A program made the position numbers and the translations under genes. The notes under the pieces were generated by a model that made no database searches, was not told the DNA's origin, and was given only the letters and a program-made list of their open reading frames with translations. From Setoptus koraiensis (lineage: Eukaryota > Arthropoda), in the NCBI GenBank assembly GCA_048013815.1, contig CM106585.1, forward strand, positions 16,740,001 to 16,804,000: a DNA stretch of 64,000 nucleotides, in the 5' to 3' direction. Shown piece by piece: positions 27,531 to 38,235 of the stretch. Numbering within the stretch: position 1 is the first letter of the stretch; each line of letters begins with the position of its first letter.

Positions 27531-28740
27531 ACCGTGGCACAGCAAGTGTGCGCATGGCGAGCGTGCTGCACGCTCGAGAGCGACGGCAAGCTCAAGTCGC
27601 GCGTTACGTAACGAGACTTGGGAGCCAATGGGGCGCCAATGCCCGCCAATGGTGAAACATATCCGACGGAATTATCCGTGTTGCGACACACACAGACACA
27701 CAGATAATTCGCGTTCGCTGACATTGAACGATTCGCCGACGAGCGCCGATTAGCCGACTATTTATAGCGGCAAGAGTGCGTGTTTTGGCGGGCGGTTCGC
27801 GAGACTGTGCGCGGTCATTAGCTGACGAGACGACTTTTTCACTTTTTCGCCAGAGTGTTTCGAATCGGCGGCGAGCCGCCGCCGCCACCGCCGCAACAGC
27901 GACCAATAAAACAAACACACGGCCCGCGATTCCAAGAAAGCGCACCGGGCGCACCAATCGAGATGGAGAGAGAGAGAGACGTTTCCCATTTGAAAGTAAT
28001 GCCAGCGCAAATGTTGTTATTTGCCGCAAGCACGATATGCATATAACGCTGTACAGACGCTGCACAAACAAACAAACTTATCTCACAAATGGATGGGCAA
28101 TCATCGTCTTACGTAACGTCATGACAACGGAGCTCGGCGCGCCCTCTCGAGGCGGGCGGGCGCACAATGAGTCATCGAGTGCGTAATGCCAGACAACTTT
28201 TGGCTAGACAACCTTTTGACAGCGCTCGCTTGTGATTAATAAGTGGCGCGATGTATATAATTGTTGCAGCAGCTACAACAACAACACACATTGCGAATTG
28301 GCGCAGAAATCTCTCAACTATTATTATCCGTCTAATAAAAGATAAAAAAGAAAAAAGGAAAAATAAATAAATAGGCAGACAAACAAGTGAGTCAGCGCGT
28401 TGTGGGATTGGCACTGTTTATAAGGAGTGCCAAGCGCTTATGTAACAGCCCACTCCAAATAGGGCAATCGAAAGCAAGTGTTGACTCACACACTTCGTCA
28501 TTCACCTGTTAGTCTAACAGTGTCAGACTAGCTACCTGTTGTTGGCTGTCAGTGGTTCAGTGGTTGACGTTGTTGACGGATGTTGTTGAGCTCACAGCTA
28601 GAACGGCTGGCGAACCAAAGCGGTTGTCAGCCAAAGTGCTTCGCACAATTTGTGAATCACACTCACAAATTGTCAGTCGAGAGCGTGGCCACTCGACCCG
28701 GCGCAGCTAACACTGTCAGACTGGCGCTGTCAGGCGAGCT

Positions 28741-28780
28741 GTCAGTGGCTGCCAGTGGCTGTCAGTGGCTGTCAGTGGCT
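28741..28780. repeat. 10-bp minisatellite, GTCAGTGGCT (x4)
   Basis: Four units in exact 10-bp register with one substitution. Related CTGTCAG words occur just upstream at 28480-28740. Confidence 0.93.
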
Positions 28781-28958
28781 GTTGGGGGCCCACTCATTGA
28801 TGAGACCATCTGAATGGCATGCGACGGGCCCACAATGACAGCTCGTCGGCTGGCCGGTCGCATCAAAGCGGCACGTTGAATTTGATGACACAACAGATGT
28901 CACACGCTGATGCCGTTAGAGCTGATTGCCGATAGATACACGATACCGTGTTTGTGCA

Positions 28959-28984
28959 GATCTCTGTCGGCCTTGACAGAGATC
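28959..28984. repeat. Inverted repeat, 10-bp arms, 6-nt loop
   Basis: GATCTCTGTC, loop GGCCTT, then GACAGAGATC. It lies immediately upstream of the TATCTCAGTA minisatellite. Confidence 0.85.
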
Positions 28985-29026
28985 CGCGGTCTTGGCGAAG
29001 CGAATCTCGACATGCTCAGCATGCTC

Positions 29027-29169
29027 AACATCTCACTATCTAACAATCTCACTATCTCAATATTTCAATGTCTCACTGTCTCAATATCTCACACAATATC
29101 TCGGTATCTCAGTATTTCAATATCTCAGTATCTGAGTATCTGAGTATCTCGGTATCTCAGTATCTCGAT
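29027..29169. repeat. Minisatellite of about 10 bp, TATCTCAGTA family
   Basis: About 14 units of TATCTCAGTA/TATTTCAATA/TATCTGAGTA, mostly 10 bp long with a few of 8 or 12 bp. Confidence 0.9.
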
Positions 29170-30080
29170 GCTCATGCATGTGATACAGTGATACATTAAC
29201 TGTATCACTGTCGACACGAAGGACGGACAAACAGTTGTGCTATTTTCGCGATACTTGGACGATATTTTTGCGATACCGTGATAATGAATGAACAGTGACC
29301 GCAACAAACGATGCAGGCCAAGAAAGGCAAATGATCGATCGCCGTCAACAGTTACAAACCAGCCGTTTGCGTCATTATGATACGCATCGTGATGACGCAA
29401 AGCATTGTCTGTCCACTGGCGCTTATTAGGCTGCCCGGCCAGCAAGTGAGCAAATTGAGCCAATCGAGCCGATTGGGCCAATTGAGCAGCCTTGCTCAAT
29501 TTTGCAACTATTTACAAATAACAACAAGCAAACATGGTAGCTGACAAGCTGTGAGTTATTTGAATAGTTGCCACCAAATTGTTGGCACCAATTAGACGCT
29601 AGCCGATCAGCGACATCGTTCAACTCTCCTACAATCAATCGACCGATGCAGTTGGCCACAGTTAATGTGTCACGTTGCGCAAGATCTGGCCCCTTCCGAA
29701 ATCATCCGCTATCCGATGGTGCGCTTGCTGAGGCTGCCGAACATGTGACAATTGGGCAATTGTCAAATTGTCAAATTTCACCGGCCCGACGTACGTAACA
29801 TTGTAGGCCGAGTAACTTGAGCGAAACATTTTGACCGACGCACCGTTGACGGGCGAGCAGAGGCTTGCGGCTTGACAAGGCCCAGTGGTTGGCGTCAATT
29901 AATCATGCGATCACAAGCGATTCACCTGTTAACTTGCCAGACAGGTGAGGCACCTTGAGAGAGCCTGTTGAGAGACGGCCGGGCGGTCAACGATGCAGTG
30001 CGAGTGGTCAAGACAAACAGCTACAGTGTGCAAATACAGACTGCGCGAAACATTTTTGCTTGTTGCTTGTTGCTGTCGCC

Positions 30081-30140
30081 GGTTGTTGCCGGTTGTTGTC
30101 GGTTGTTGTCGGTTGTTGTCGGTTGTTGTCGGTTGTTGCC
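30081..30140. repeat. 10-bp minisatellite, GGTTGTTGTC (x6)
   Basis: Six units in perfect 10-bp register. The first and last end in CC instead of TC. Confidence 0.95.
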
Positions 30141-31390
30141 GGCGGCCGGGCCGGCAACGGCGACGGTGTCGCCGCAATCGCGTGTGCGCATTAAAGTGGC
30201 GGCCCAAGTGTCTGTTGGTATTGGCGTCCTCGCCAATCACACAATCATTGCCATTCACGATGATTGATCGTCTAGAGCGAGCGAGAGAGAGAGGGAGAGA
30301 GAGCCAAGTGCGAGCGTTGCGAGATGCCGCCGGTACTCGGCGACTTGCCGAGATATGCCGGCTGTCGACGCCGTCCGCAAGCCGGTGGCCATTGTGCGAT
30401 TGTGCAATTGTAGTTGGTAGTCGGTCATCGTTGGCCACTTGTTGAGTAGTTGCGCAATAGTGTGTTGCGACGCGCAAGGTGGTCTCTTCACAGCTTGTTC
30501 GCAAATTCCATTGCGTCATATCTCGCTGAAGAGAATTCCTCTTCTTCGTTGTCGATTCTTCTTTTTCTTCTTTTTGTCGATTCTTGTGGATCAAGTGAAT
30601 TCTTCATAGTGACGGCTTCATAGCGACGCCACGACGCGAATTGGCCGATGACGCGCTATGAGCGCCCGCTCTCTCGGCGGCTTCTCCCGGCGGCTTCTCC
30701 CGGCGGCTTTATCAGCGGCAATTGTTGGCGGCTTATTGCCGCGGCGGCCAGTCGGCCGCATAAGTCGACGAGCCCCTCTTCAGGTCCGTCTTGGCTGCAA
30801 TCATGCAATCACTCGATCGCTCGATTATACTTGACCACCATTGTCGTACACAATTGATAATGATTGCATAATACAAATACATATTGCAATATATTGCACA
30901 CAACATTACATAATACTACATTAAATTACATTATGTTATGTTGAATTGTGCAATTTGTACAATTGCGGCGCTGTTGCCGCTCGATATCAGGCCCATGGGC
31001 AGCGCCTATCGACCTGAAAAACTCGCCATTGGACTCCAATGACTGGAGTGAACAAAACTATTCCACTGGCATTGTTGATGGCGGCAGCAGCAGCAACAAC
31101 AACGACAGCAACAACAGCAACGACAACAACAAACACGACACACAAACACGTCGTCTTGTGTGAGATACTTGAGATGATTTATTTGCAATTAGACCACTAC
31201 AATGGCTCGTAACTTGGCCGCATTCAGCGATATCGGCAGCGTTGCTGCTGGCTGTTTGTATTGTTAACAAATTTCAAATATAATATTGTTATCTCAACCA
31301 CTATATTATCTCAAATATTTGATCAGCCACACCGACAATTGTCGGCCAGCGACAGTCGAGCCCGCGACAGTCGAGCCCGCGAAACAATGC

Positions 31391-31430
31391 GACTGCTAGC
31401 GACTGCCAGCGACTGCCAGCGACTGCCAGC
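31391..31430. repeat. 10-bp minisatellite, GACTGCCAGC (x4)
   Basis: Four units in exact 10-bp register, the first with one substitution (GACTGCTAGC). Confidence 0.94.
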
Positions 31431-32420
31431 GACAACTGGCGACCGGCGCACCGAAACTAAACCGGCCACACTTACACGGGCACACGGGTATTTATGGTTG
31501 CGGCGGCCAGCTTGCAACCATTGAAAATGACCATGTGTGGCCGGAGCGACGTGGGCGCCGCCTGACGCCCGGCTCCGCGAGCTAGTCGTAAATCATCGTG
31601 TGGCAATGTCAGTTGGCGCTGATAATGGCCGGCGCACTGTTATATCATTTAACTTGTACGTATGTAAACAGTAATATATTTATAACAGTGGACAGTTTTT
31701 TGTCCAGACAGCCAGCGAGAATTCAATTGGCGAGCATCTGGCCCCTTCTGGAATTTGTCTCGCCGCTTATTTATTTGTGTCTGTGTAAAAAATTGCAAGT
31801 TATTTGCAAAGTTGATTTCACTGGACGGATATTGGCGCCGCGCGGGCCATATGCTGCCCGATATCGCCATGAGCCATGGCGCCCCCTACAACTCGCTTGC
31901 ACACTCGACACTGTAGAGTCTACAGCGACACACGACGCTCGCTGTTGCTTTCGTGTTGGTGTTGCGCCCCAGCGCCAGCCACGAAAGTGCCCGTTGTGGA
32001 CGGGGCCGGCCCGACAGACGGCGTCGCAGCCGCAAGTCCACTGGGCGCCCTTGACGCTGGCCAGATCCGCTCACGGAGCTCGACGGCTCGTTTGGCAGCT
32101 CATCGAGCGTCGAGTGGCCCAGTCGATCGGGCTCCATTGCCCGATCGGCGATGCCCGACGCCGTGACTCGTCTCAATTTATTGCAATTATTATTATTATT
32201 ATTATTGCGATGCGAGCACTGGGCAGCGCAATTAAATGGACATGATTGAACGCGCGGTATGAAATTGGTGATGGCTATTTATTTGTGTAATACTATCACT
32301 GTGTGAGGCAAGCCACTGCAGACCGCGGGCCACAGTCGGTGGCTTGAGGTGCGCTGGCGCCCTCTCGCGCCCAAGAGCGCACTATCGGGTGCAGCGGATA
32401 AAAGAGGCACAATGTTCACA

Positions 32421-32510
32421 TGGTGCACACGCTGCACACGTTGCACGCGGTGCACACGATGCACATGATGCACGCGGTGCACGCGGTGCACACGATGCAC
32501 ATGATGCAAG
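32421..32510. repeat. 9-bp minisatellite, CGATGCACA family (x10)
   Basis: Ten consecutive 9-bp units (TGGTGCACA, CGCTGCACA, CGGTGCACG and similar). The TGCAC core is invariant. Confidence 0.95.
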
Positions 32511-33915
32511 GCCTCGGATAAATTAATGCACCAGCACCGCATCCAGCAATAGTATCAAGCAGCCATAATGCGACATAATACGAAATAACGGGCCGTCACG
32601 GGCTCGCCCTTGGACGGCCGCGCCATTGGGGCCCCATCGGGGCCCCATGGCCGATGGGGCGCCCGGGCCGTAAGTGGCTGTGTGTGCCGTTATGGTTTGG
32701 CCAGTGTACACGTAGCCAGTGTGTGTGTGTGTTGCGCTGACAAGTGGCTTCATTTGTCAAATTAGCCTCGCTCGGCGAGAGTGCTCACTTCACTTGCGAA
32801 AGAGACCTTCGAGAGATACAGTTGCCCCTGGTAGCTGACACACAACAACAGTAATCAGCTGGTTGGCCCAACAACCAGTATGGAAATGGGCCCCATTGTT
32901 TGTTTGGGACGCAAAATTGGCAGCAGCACTGTGTGTACGTTTATGGTTTACCGTTGCAATTGCAGCAGCGTCAGTCGCAATCCAGTGCGCCAGTGGTTGC
33001 GCTGTGGTAGTTACGTAATTACACCATAAAATAGAGTCATGGCGCTGGCATGAATACTGCCGGCGCGCCGGTTATAAAGACGCGCACAACTCTGTTGAAA
33101 GTATCTCTCTCTCTCTCTCACTTTATCTCTATCTGTTGTGTTGGCCCATGTGACATCACTCGCTTGTTTATAGCCATTTGCAGACAATTTGTTGTAATGA
33201 GTGCACCACTTTCAATACTCTCGCCCTGTTTGCGCAACTGTCTGTCTGGCCGGCCGTCTGAGCGGCGGGCTGTCTGAGCGGCGGGCCGGAATCACTCGCA
33301 ACCAGCCTCAATATTATCTCCCTATATTATAATAATGTCCGCTTGTGTCCATCATTTATGTCATTGTCTCTCTCTCTCTCTCCATCTCTCCCTCTCTCTC
33401 TCCCCATCTCGCGCCATATCCACTGGCCGTCCGCCGCTCGCTCCATATAAACGCCATATAACTGTTGACTGTTTGGGGCCGCCACAGTCACAACAACACT
33501 GCTGTTGAATGTATCTTATCTTGAGGTTACAATCAAACGCACAAATAATTTGCCTGGCAGTTTCGCTGGCAAATGTTGCCATTCGCTCAATGCCGCTGTC
33601 CAGTTGATGACAGCGACATCTTTATGTTTATTGGGCCTCTTTATTGAGCCAGTTGTGGATAGTTGACAAAACTGTTACTCTCACCAATTGAATTTTATTG
33701 CCCGGCGCCAACATGTTACACCGCTACACTGTTTTGTTACTACTCCACTCTGTTGCTTCCACTTGCCCATCAAGCTGGTCGTTTCGTTGTCGTGCTTTAC
33801 CAGCACTTTCTGTTGGCCTTCTGGCGTGCTCTGCACACAAACACAATGTCACAGTATCATGCCAGGGGCCCAATTTGTTAAATTGTGCGTTAATCATAAC
33901 TGGCCAGACCCAGAC

Positions 33916-33952
33916 AGACCAACCGACAGACCAACCGACAGACCAACCGACA
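33916..33952. repeat. 12-bp tandem repeat (AGACCAACCGAC x3)
   Basis: Three perfect 12-bp units. Confidence 0.93.
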
Positions 33953-34690
33953 CTGACCATACACAGCACAGTGTATCTGTTTGTGTGTAATCACCGCATG
34001 ACACAACCAATGAAACAGATCGCTCTCGCGCTGTCTAGTGGCTAAGTTTAGCTTAAATGTATGCCATTCAATTAGGACACAACTGCACGCTGTAGTCATG
34101 CCAACCCATGGGCCCATACTTTAGGGTCCATTAGGTAGAAGCGGGCCACGGTTACGTAACTGCACTATAGGCAGGCACTAAAAGCTAAAAGTGCAAAGGG
34201 TTAAATTGAGTTGACTTGAGTGCGCCTAGAAAAACAATTGCAATTGCGACTAGTATGCAATTGGCAACCGATATTGGCAACAACAACACTTGACATCGCT
34301 AACATATAGTCGCTATGCACCAACGCTGCTGTTGTGACTAACAGTTTGCATTGATCACCAATTGTGCAGTATAGTGTATATCTGTGGTATAACTGTATCT
34401 GTTTTGTTTGTGTGTTTACGTCATAACTCAACTAACAGCTTCATACTAGCAAATACATACTACTAACAGATGCTAGCGCTGCATAGTGTTTCTAACAAAG
34501 TTGAATTGGAGTACTAGTAGTCATTCACAAAACATAGACGCACAACAAAGAAGGCAATAATAATCCGAGACGATTAGCATAAAGATACATTGAGATTGAC
34601 AATATATACAAAAATAGTACACTATTAGCCCGGTATTGTCGCTTGCTATCAGACAAACAAACTGCGCCTAGCGACTTGAGCGCACCAAGT

Positions 34691-35378
34691 AATAAAAATA
34701 GTTTATTACTTATCCGACCGTCCTCGCTCTCTATCTCTCTCTCTCTCTCTCTCTCTTTTATATTGCTCCACTGTCTCCATTACTAATGTTGCTCTACGTC
34801 TAGACATCGGGCCATTACCATCTCCCATCGGAATTATCTCCATGGCCGCCGCCCCCTCCAATAACATCGAGTTTTTGTCATTGCTCATCTCATACTATTG
34901 CTACAGTGCACTCACGCTCTATAGGAGCGAGATTACTCACGGATTTATCCCATCATAACTACGTCATTTTCTCTTTTTCCATGCACCTACAAACAGCGAT
35001 GTGCTGTCATATGTTACAGTTGAATTTCTGTCCCTCCAGAAAATTAACAACAAACTATATAACACAGTCTCTAATGATCCTCGATCAATACTACATTACG
35101 TACATGCAAATATTCTATATGATTTTCTATTTCGGCTAGCTTCAGAAGGGCAGAAAGAGATGGTGACAGGTTTAGAAAAGATTAGCTAGGGAGAAAAGCG
35201 TGAATTACTAATCTTATTTTACTAATCAACCAGCTAACATGACAAGTAAGAAGGAAGTCGCTCTAAACAGTTGCAATGCGTATGTTGCAGAATGAGGCCG
35301 GAGATTAGCGTGATAAAGAAGTCAGAAGTTTTTGGTCTGTCGCCCAGCGTGTTTCAGATCTGTCTGTGTCACTGAGCC
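34691..35378. other. AT-rich segment next to the duplicated block; no gene assigned
   Basis: Base composition changes abruptly to AT-rich at about 34.2 kb. I recognise no gene family here. Two items could be coding: a short open frame on the minus strand at 34706-34888, starting ATGAGCAATGACAAA and ending in Arg-Glu repeats from a CT microsatellite, and the plus-strand segment at 34997-35189 listed separately. The rest shows no structure I can name. Confidence 0.5.
34997..35189 (+). other. Exon-like open segment, unknown product
   Basis: A good acceptor (pyrimidine-rich 'ttctctttttcc' then CAAACAG) precedes an open frame of about 63 codons with non-repetitive, protein-like composition. It reads DVLSYVTVEFLSLQKINNKL at its start and continues to LASEGQKEMVTGLEKIS before TAG. 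I do not recognise the family. It could be the last exon of a plus-strand gene with earlier exons upstream, a gene remnant, or chance. No partner exon was found. Confidence 0.3.
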
Positions 35379-35480
35379 TGCGGATCCATCGGAGTTCCCA
35401 ATCACGTCACAGAAAGTATTTGTGGTGGCAATATCGGCAATGACGATAATATAAACCATTTGATTATATGGAAAAGGTGA
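35379..35480 (+). pseudogene. ARHGEF17 C-terminal fragment (copy A)
   Basis: It matches the final coding part of the RhoGEF at 51129-51227, including the NHLIIWK terminus and a stop at 35478-35480. Five differences are visible in about 100 bp, two or three of them amino-acid changing. No upstream RhoGEF exon precedes it, so it is a fragment without a gene. Confidence 0.9.
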
Positions 35481-35999
35481 CTCATGAGGCATTACCACAG
35501 TATATTTATTGCAACCAATTGTTAATCGTTAGTGACATTTATACGACAGTGTTATAATTGATTATATTTCTTCGACGTCGACAGTAAAACTAAGGTGTGA
35601 TAGGTTGCCACAAGGTCCACAGTTGTTTGAGATATCCAGACTAATCATCTACAGAATTAATCTCAAATCTTTCAGAAAGTACCGCGCGTGCGTTCATACA
35701 ATTTTGGTTTTGTTGAACGCATTCAATTTGCGCTACAGAAGCACGAAGGATGATAGCCCCAAACAGCTGATCGATTGTTGTTGTCGCTTCAGCCGATGTT
35801 TACTCGGGCAGCAATTGTGCCTCAACAAATCTAATCCACGATTTAATGATGAGTCGATTCTTAACTTTGACACATTCTGACCTACAGTATTACTAGATAC
35901 AATTTTCGATTCACCATCCGTAGAGGCAATATCGCGGATCTTATCAGATGGACGACTTCTTTGGAGTTAAACTGTCCAATCTTAGATTCAAGGAAGAGA
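35379..35999 (+). repeat. Duplicated block, copy A (ARHGEF17 end to FRG1 exon 1)
   Basis: This segment is roughly 90-95% identical by eye to 51129-51840 and in the same orientation. It begins at GGATCCATCGGAGTTCCC and carries the last 33 or so codons of ARHGEF17, the ARHGEF17-FRG1 intergenic DNA and FRG1 exon 1, then ends at the CTU2 3' end. Copy A lacks about 85-90 bp present in copy B at about 51288-51375. Copy B lies between complete genes, so B is the likely source and A the insertion. Confidence 0.92.
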
Positions 36000-36006
36000 A
36001 GAAGAG
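35948..36006 (+). pseudogene. FRG1 exon 1 fragment (copy A)
   Basis: ATGGACGACTTC begins a copy of FRG1 exon 1 (source 51782-51840). It reads MDDFFGVKLSNLRFKEEKK, against MDDFSRVKLSNLRFKGEKK in the source. The GTAAGT donor of the source is replaced by AGTGCATC, which is already CTU2 sequence, and no FRG1 exon 2 follows. It overlaps the last codons of CTU2 on the other strand. Confidence 0.9.
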
Positions 36007-37076
36007 TGCATCTTGTTACCAATTCGCAACAATGTGTAATAAGTTGCTGGGTAGTCGACATACAATTTGTTCAGGAAGGCCTCAGTGACGCGATGAATGG
36101 AAGCTTTTCTCTCACTCAATGTAGATAGCGTCTTCTTCCATGGTAACTCAAGCTCCCGTGCTATTAGGTAAAAGGCGACTTCTTTCTTTGAGAACTCCCT
36201 CAGTGGTCTTAAGGCTGCAATGTGGTGGCGACTATCGGAGAATCCGACACTTGCTTGTAATTCTGATCCTTGACCAAGTATTACATCAATCATGAGGCCA
36301 GTTGCTAGTTGGGAGGATGTACTGCCAGTGAATATAAATTTGGAACCCGATGTTGATTCGGCTAATTGCGGTCCTCCAAACTCATATTGTGCCACCGCCT
36401 GAATGGATTTGCGCAACAATTTCTGAACTAGATCCAACTTGGAGGTCAAGTCTGAGCAGGTAGAGTTGATTAAGTCTTTAAAATGCGTCGCTTTTGTTTC
36501 ATTCGCGAATAGCCAGTGAGTGTCGTCTACAGGCCGGTTAGGAAGGTACTGGTCATAGAAGGCGGGTTGTTCGTCGCATCGAGCAGTATTTCGCAACACG
36601 TTGAAGGAGGTCTCCAGTGTGGTCCACAAGAATTTCCAGGTGACGTGCCTCTGCGCGGCCTTGCTCAGAATGTCTTGGACTTTGGCCGCTCTAACATGTG
36701 GCTGCTCGTCAAGAGTGATGCCCGTGTCGACATATATAATTGTGGGTGTAAATTTAAGTTGCTTATGTTGATCGCACTGTAGACTGTGCTGAATGAGATC
36801 AAGCAGCATGGTGGAGCTCTGACCGCCTGAGTAGGCAACGAGGACTCTATCACCGTGAGTGAGCATTTTAGACTTGCCCAAGGTGGCCCTGAATTTCTTT
36901 CGGCACGCCTCAACGAAACAATCCCTGCAATGGACATGGATCTTTTCCATGATAATGAATGGCTGGGCAGTGCGACATTTTTTGCAAACAAGCGGCTTGC
37001 TTGTTGGCGTGGTATCGTCTGTACTGACTGAACGGACGTCCTGGCTGCAGTCACAGGCGGCGTTGGAATCACACAT
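35988..37076 (-). CDS. CTU2: Cytoplasmic tRNA 2-thiolation protein 2 (CTU2/NCS2), C-terminally short
   Basis: CTU2 pairs with CTU1 to thiolate the wobble uridine (mcm5s2U34) of Lys, Glu and Gln tRNAs in the cytosol, within the URM1 pathway. The 362-residue single-exon frame begins MCDSNAACDCSQ, like other family members that start Met-Cys. It carries the N-terminal zinc-type pairs CKKC (residues 32-35) and CRDC (51-54), then the family block ATLGKSKMLTHGDRVLVAYS and the PP-loop-like SGGQSST at about 84. Homology runs to FLNKLYVDYPATYYTLLRIG. The protein then ends within about ten residues (NKMHSSSLP), inside the duplicated block. Relatives continue for about 60-100 residues with a second Cys pair set. 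Either the gene is truncated or a further exon escaped me; I found none on the minus strand down to about 34.9 kb. Confidence 0.93.
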   Translation of the reverse strand: MCDSNAACDCSQDVRSVSTDDTTPTSKPLVCKKCRTAQPFIIMEKIHVHCRDCFVEACRKKFRATLGKSKMLTHGDRVLVAYSGGQSSTMLLDLIQHSLQCDQHKQLKFTPTIIYVDTGITLDEQPHVRAAKVQDILSKAAQRHVTWKFLWTTLETSFNVLRNTARCDEQPAFYDQYLPNRPVDDTHWLFANETKATHFKDLINSTCSDLTSKLDLVQKLLRKSIQAVAQYEFGGPQLAESTSGSKFIFTGSTSSQLATGLMIDVILGQGSELQASVGFSDSRHHIAALRPLREFSKKEVAFYLIARELELPWKKTLSTLSERKASIHRVTEAFLNKLYVDYPATYYTLLRIGNKMHSSSLP

Positions 37077-37101
37077 TTCTATAGGCCTCTATGGTTTCTG
37101 G

Positions 37102-37345
37102 CTGCAGTGGGGTTTGGACGAGGAGGGAAAACAAGGAGAAATGCGCATTAGTATGTGTATTGTGTGGGCAAAAAATTTAAATGGGTTTCTGGCGGTCCAA
37201 ACACTATAGTCAGATACTATAAAATAGCAGCCATGGAGTTATTATCATTTGGTCATTTTATCAAACGGTAATTGTTTTCATCATTTTAGGCGTAATGGAC
37301 ACACAGCGCGTTGAGCGTCGATGGGCCTTTAATGAGGGTACTTAC
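37102..37345 (-). other. Possible 5'-UTR intron of CTU2
   Basis: On the minus strand a GTAAGT donor at 37345 and a CCCCACTGCAG acceptor ending at 37102 would remove 244 bp. That leaves the CTU2 ATG 25 bases into the second exon. It is inferred from splice-site quality only. Confidence 0.4.
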
Positions 37346-37884
37346 GAGAATGTTCTAGGGATTTAGGGCAGTTGCTCGAGGACGTTGCGTGTTTCCATTT
37401 TCACTGGGTCCCGCGAGCCTCAGTGGCTGATTGCGACCGCCTATGGCTGACGGAATGTGAATTGAGTTGAGAAATATTTAAATAATTACTATCGTTACTA
37501 ATATAGAGATGCAACTTTCGCCGTTGAAGGCAATGGCCAAATGCGAGAATGTCGGCAGGCGATCGGGCCAGTCGCGAATCAGACATGGATGGCTCGGCGG
37601 ATAACACGTTGCATTTTATAGACAGAGCCAGCACGCTTGTTGCGAGAGCACGCTGCCACTGGACGGTGGCGCCATTTTCGAAATCGAGATTTGTTTTTCG
37701 GTACGGTGTGATGATACACTGATGATAACTGCGCACCGCACCGCGTCGTCTCCTGCTGCCGGGTCCCGCAGCACCGCGTGCATACACCGCGCGTATGCAC
37801 CAGTGGTGCAGCACCACGGACGGCTCATTCACGCCCACAAGTTGTGGGCCACAACACACTTGTGGGCAACGCAATTCGAACATT

Positions 37885-37950
37885 CACGAGTCGTGGATCA
37901 CGAGTCGTGAATCATGAGTCGTGAATCACGAGTCGTGAATCACGAGTTGT
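37885..37950. repeat. 14-bp tandem repeat (CACGAGTCGTGAAT)
   Basis: Four 14-bp units and a partial fifth. The unit contains the palindrome CACGAGTCGTG apart from its centre, so the array is also a set of inverted repeats. Confidence 0.94.
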
Positions 37951-38163
37951 GCTGGCAAATTGAGGCTCGACCACTGGTGCGGATCGCGGGGCGATATTCA
38001 CGCGTGAATGTTCGAACGGATGTTGTTCGCGGCGCGAATATCGGCCGGCCCCACACGAGGGCCCCTTGTCAAGGGGCCGGCCAGAGCGGCGACACAAATT
38101 GTGGCGACACTGGCCAAACCCGCCGAGTTGAGCCGATCCGAGTTGCGACAACATCCGCGAGTT

Positions 38164-38235
38164 GCCTGCCGACGATACCCGCGAGTCGCCTGCCGACGAT
38201 ACCCGCAAGTTGCCCGCCGACGATACCCGCAAGTC
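38164..38235. repeat. 24-bp tandem repeat x3
   Basis: Three exact-length 24-bp units around GCCTGCCGACGATACCCGC, with three substitutions in all. Confidence 0.95.

Larger units (their letters stand above)
1..34690. other. Gene-poor, GC-rich, low-complexity stretch
   Basis: I find no coding exon I can support here on either strand. Many open frames exist, up to 480 codons on the minus strand at 4245-5687, but they are rich in Arg, Ala, Pro, Ser and Cys or in translated CAA/CAG repeats. They also overlap one another in several frames, as expected for GC-rich DNA with few stop codons. The stretch holds the minisatellites, microsatellites and hairpins listed separately. It could be intergenic DNA, or large introns and the missing 5' exons of the RhoGEF that becomes recognisable at 40,090. 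The sequence alone does not decide. Confidence 0.7.

Noticed and set aside
30540-30600. Pyrimidine-rich run as a strong 3' splice site
   Set aside because: The CTTCTTTTTC tract has no following coding frame on the plus strand and no partner exon. Treated as simple sequence.
31598-32245. 215-codon plus-strand open frame with hydrophobic start
   Set aside because: The apparent start is a non-ATG codon, the hydrophobic part is not a clean membrane helix, and the C-terminal half is low-complexity with an ATT repeat run. No family recognised.
35605-35880. SOCS-box-like reading of the frame in the duplicated block (LFEISRLIIYRI)
   Set aside because: The resemblance is limited to a few hydrophobic positions, lacks the Pro-containing C-terminal part of a SOCS box, and the two copies show no protein-level constraint.
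37885-38235. CRISPR-like look of the 14-bp and 24-bp direct repeats
   Set aside because: Units abut with no unique spacers, and the window is plainly an animal genome. They are minisatellites.
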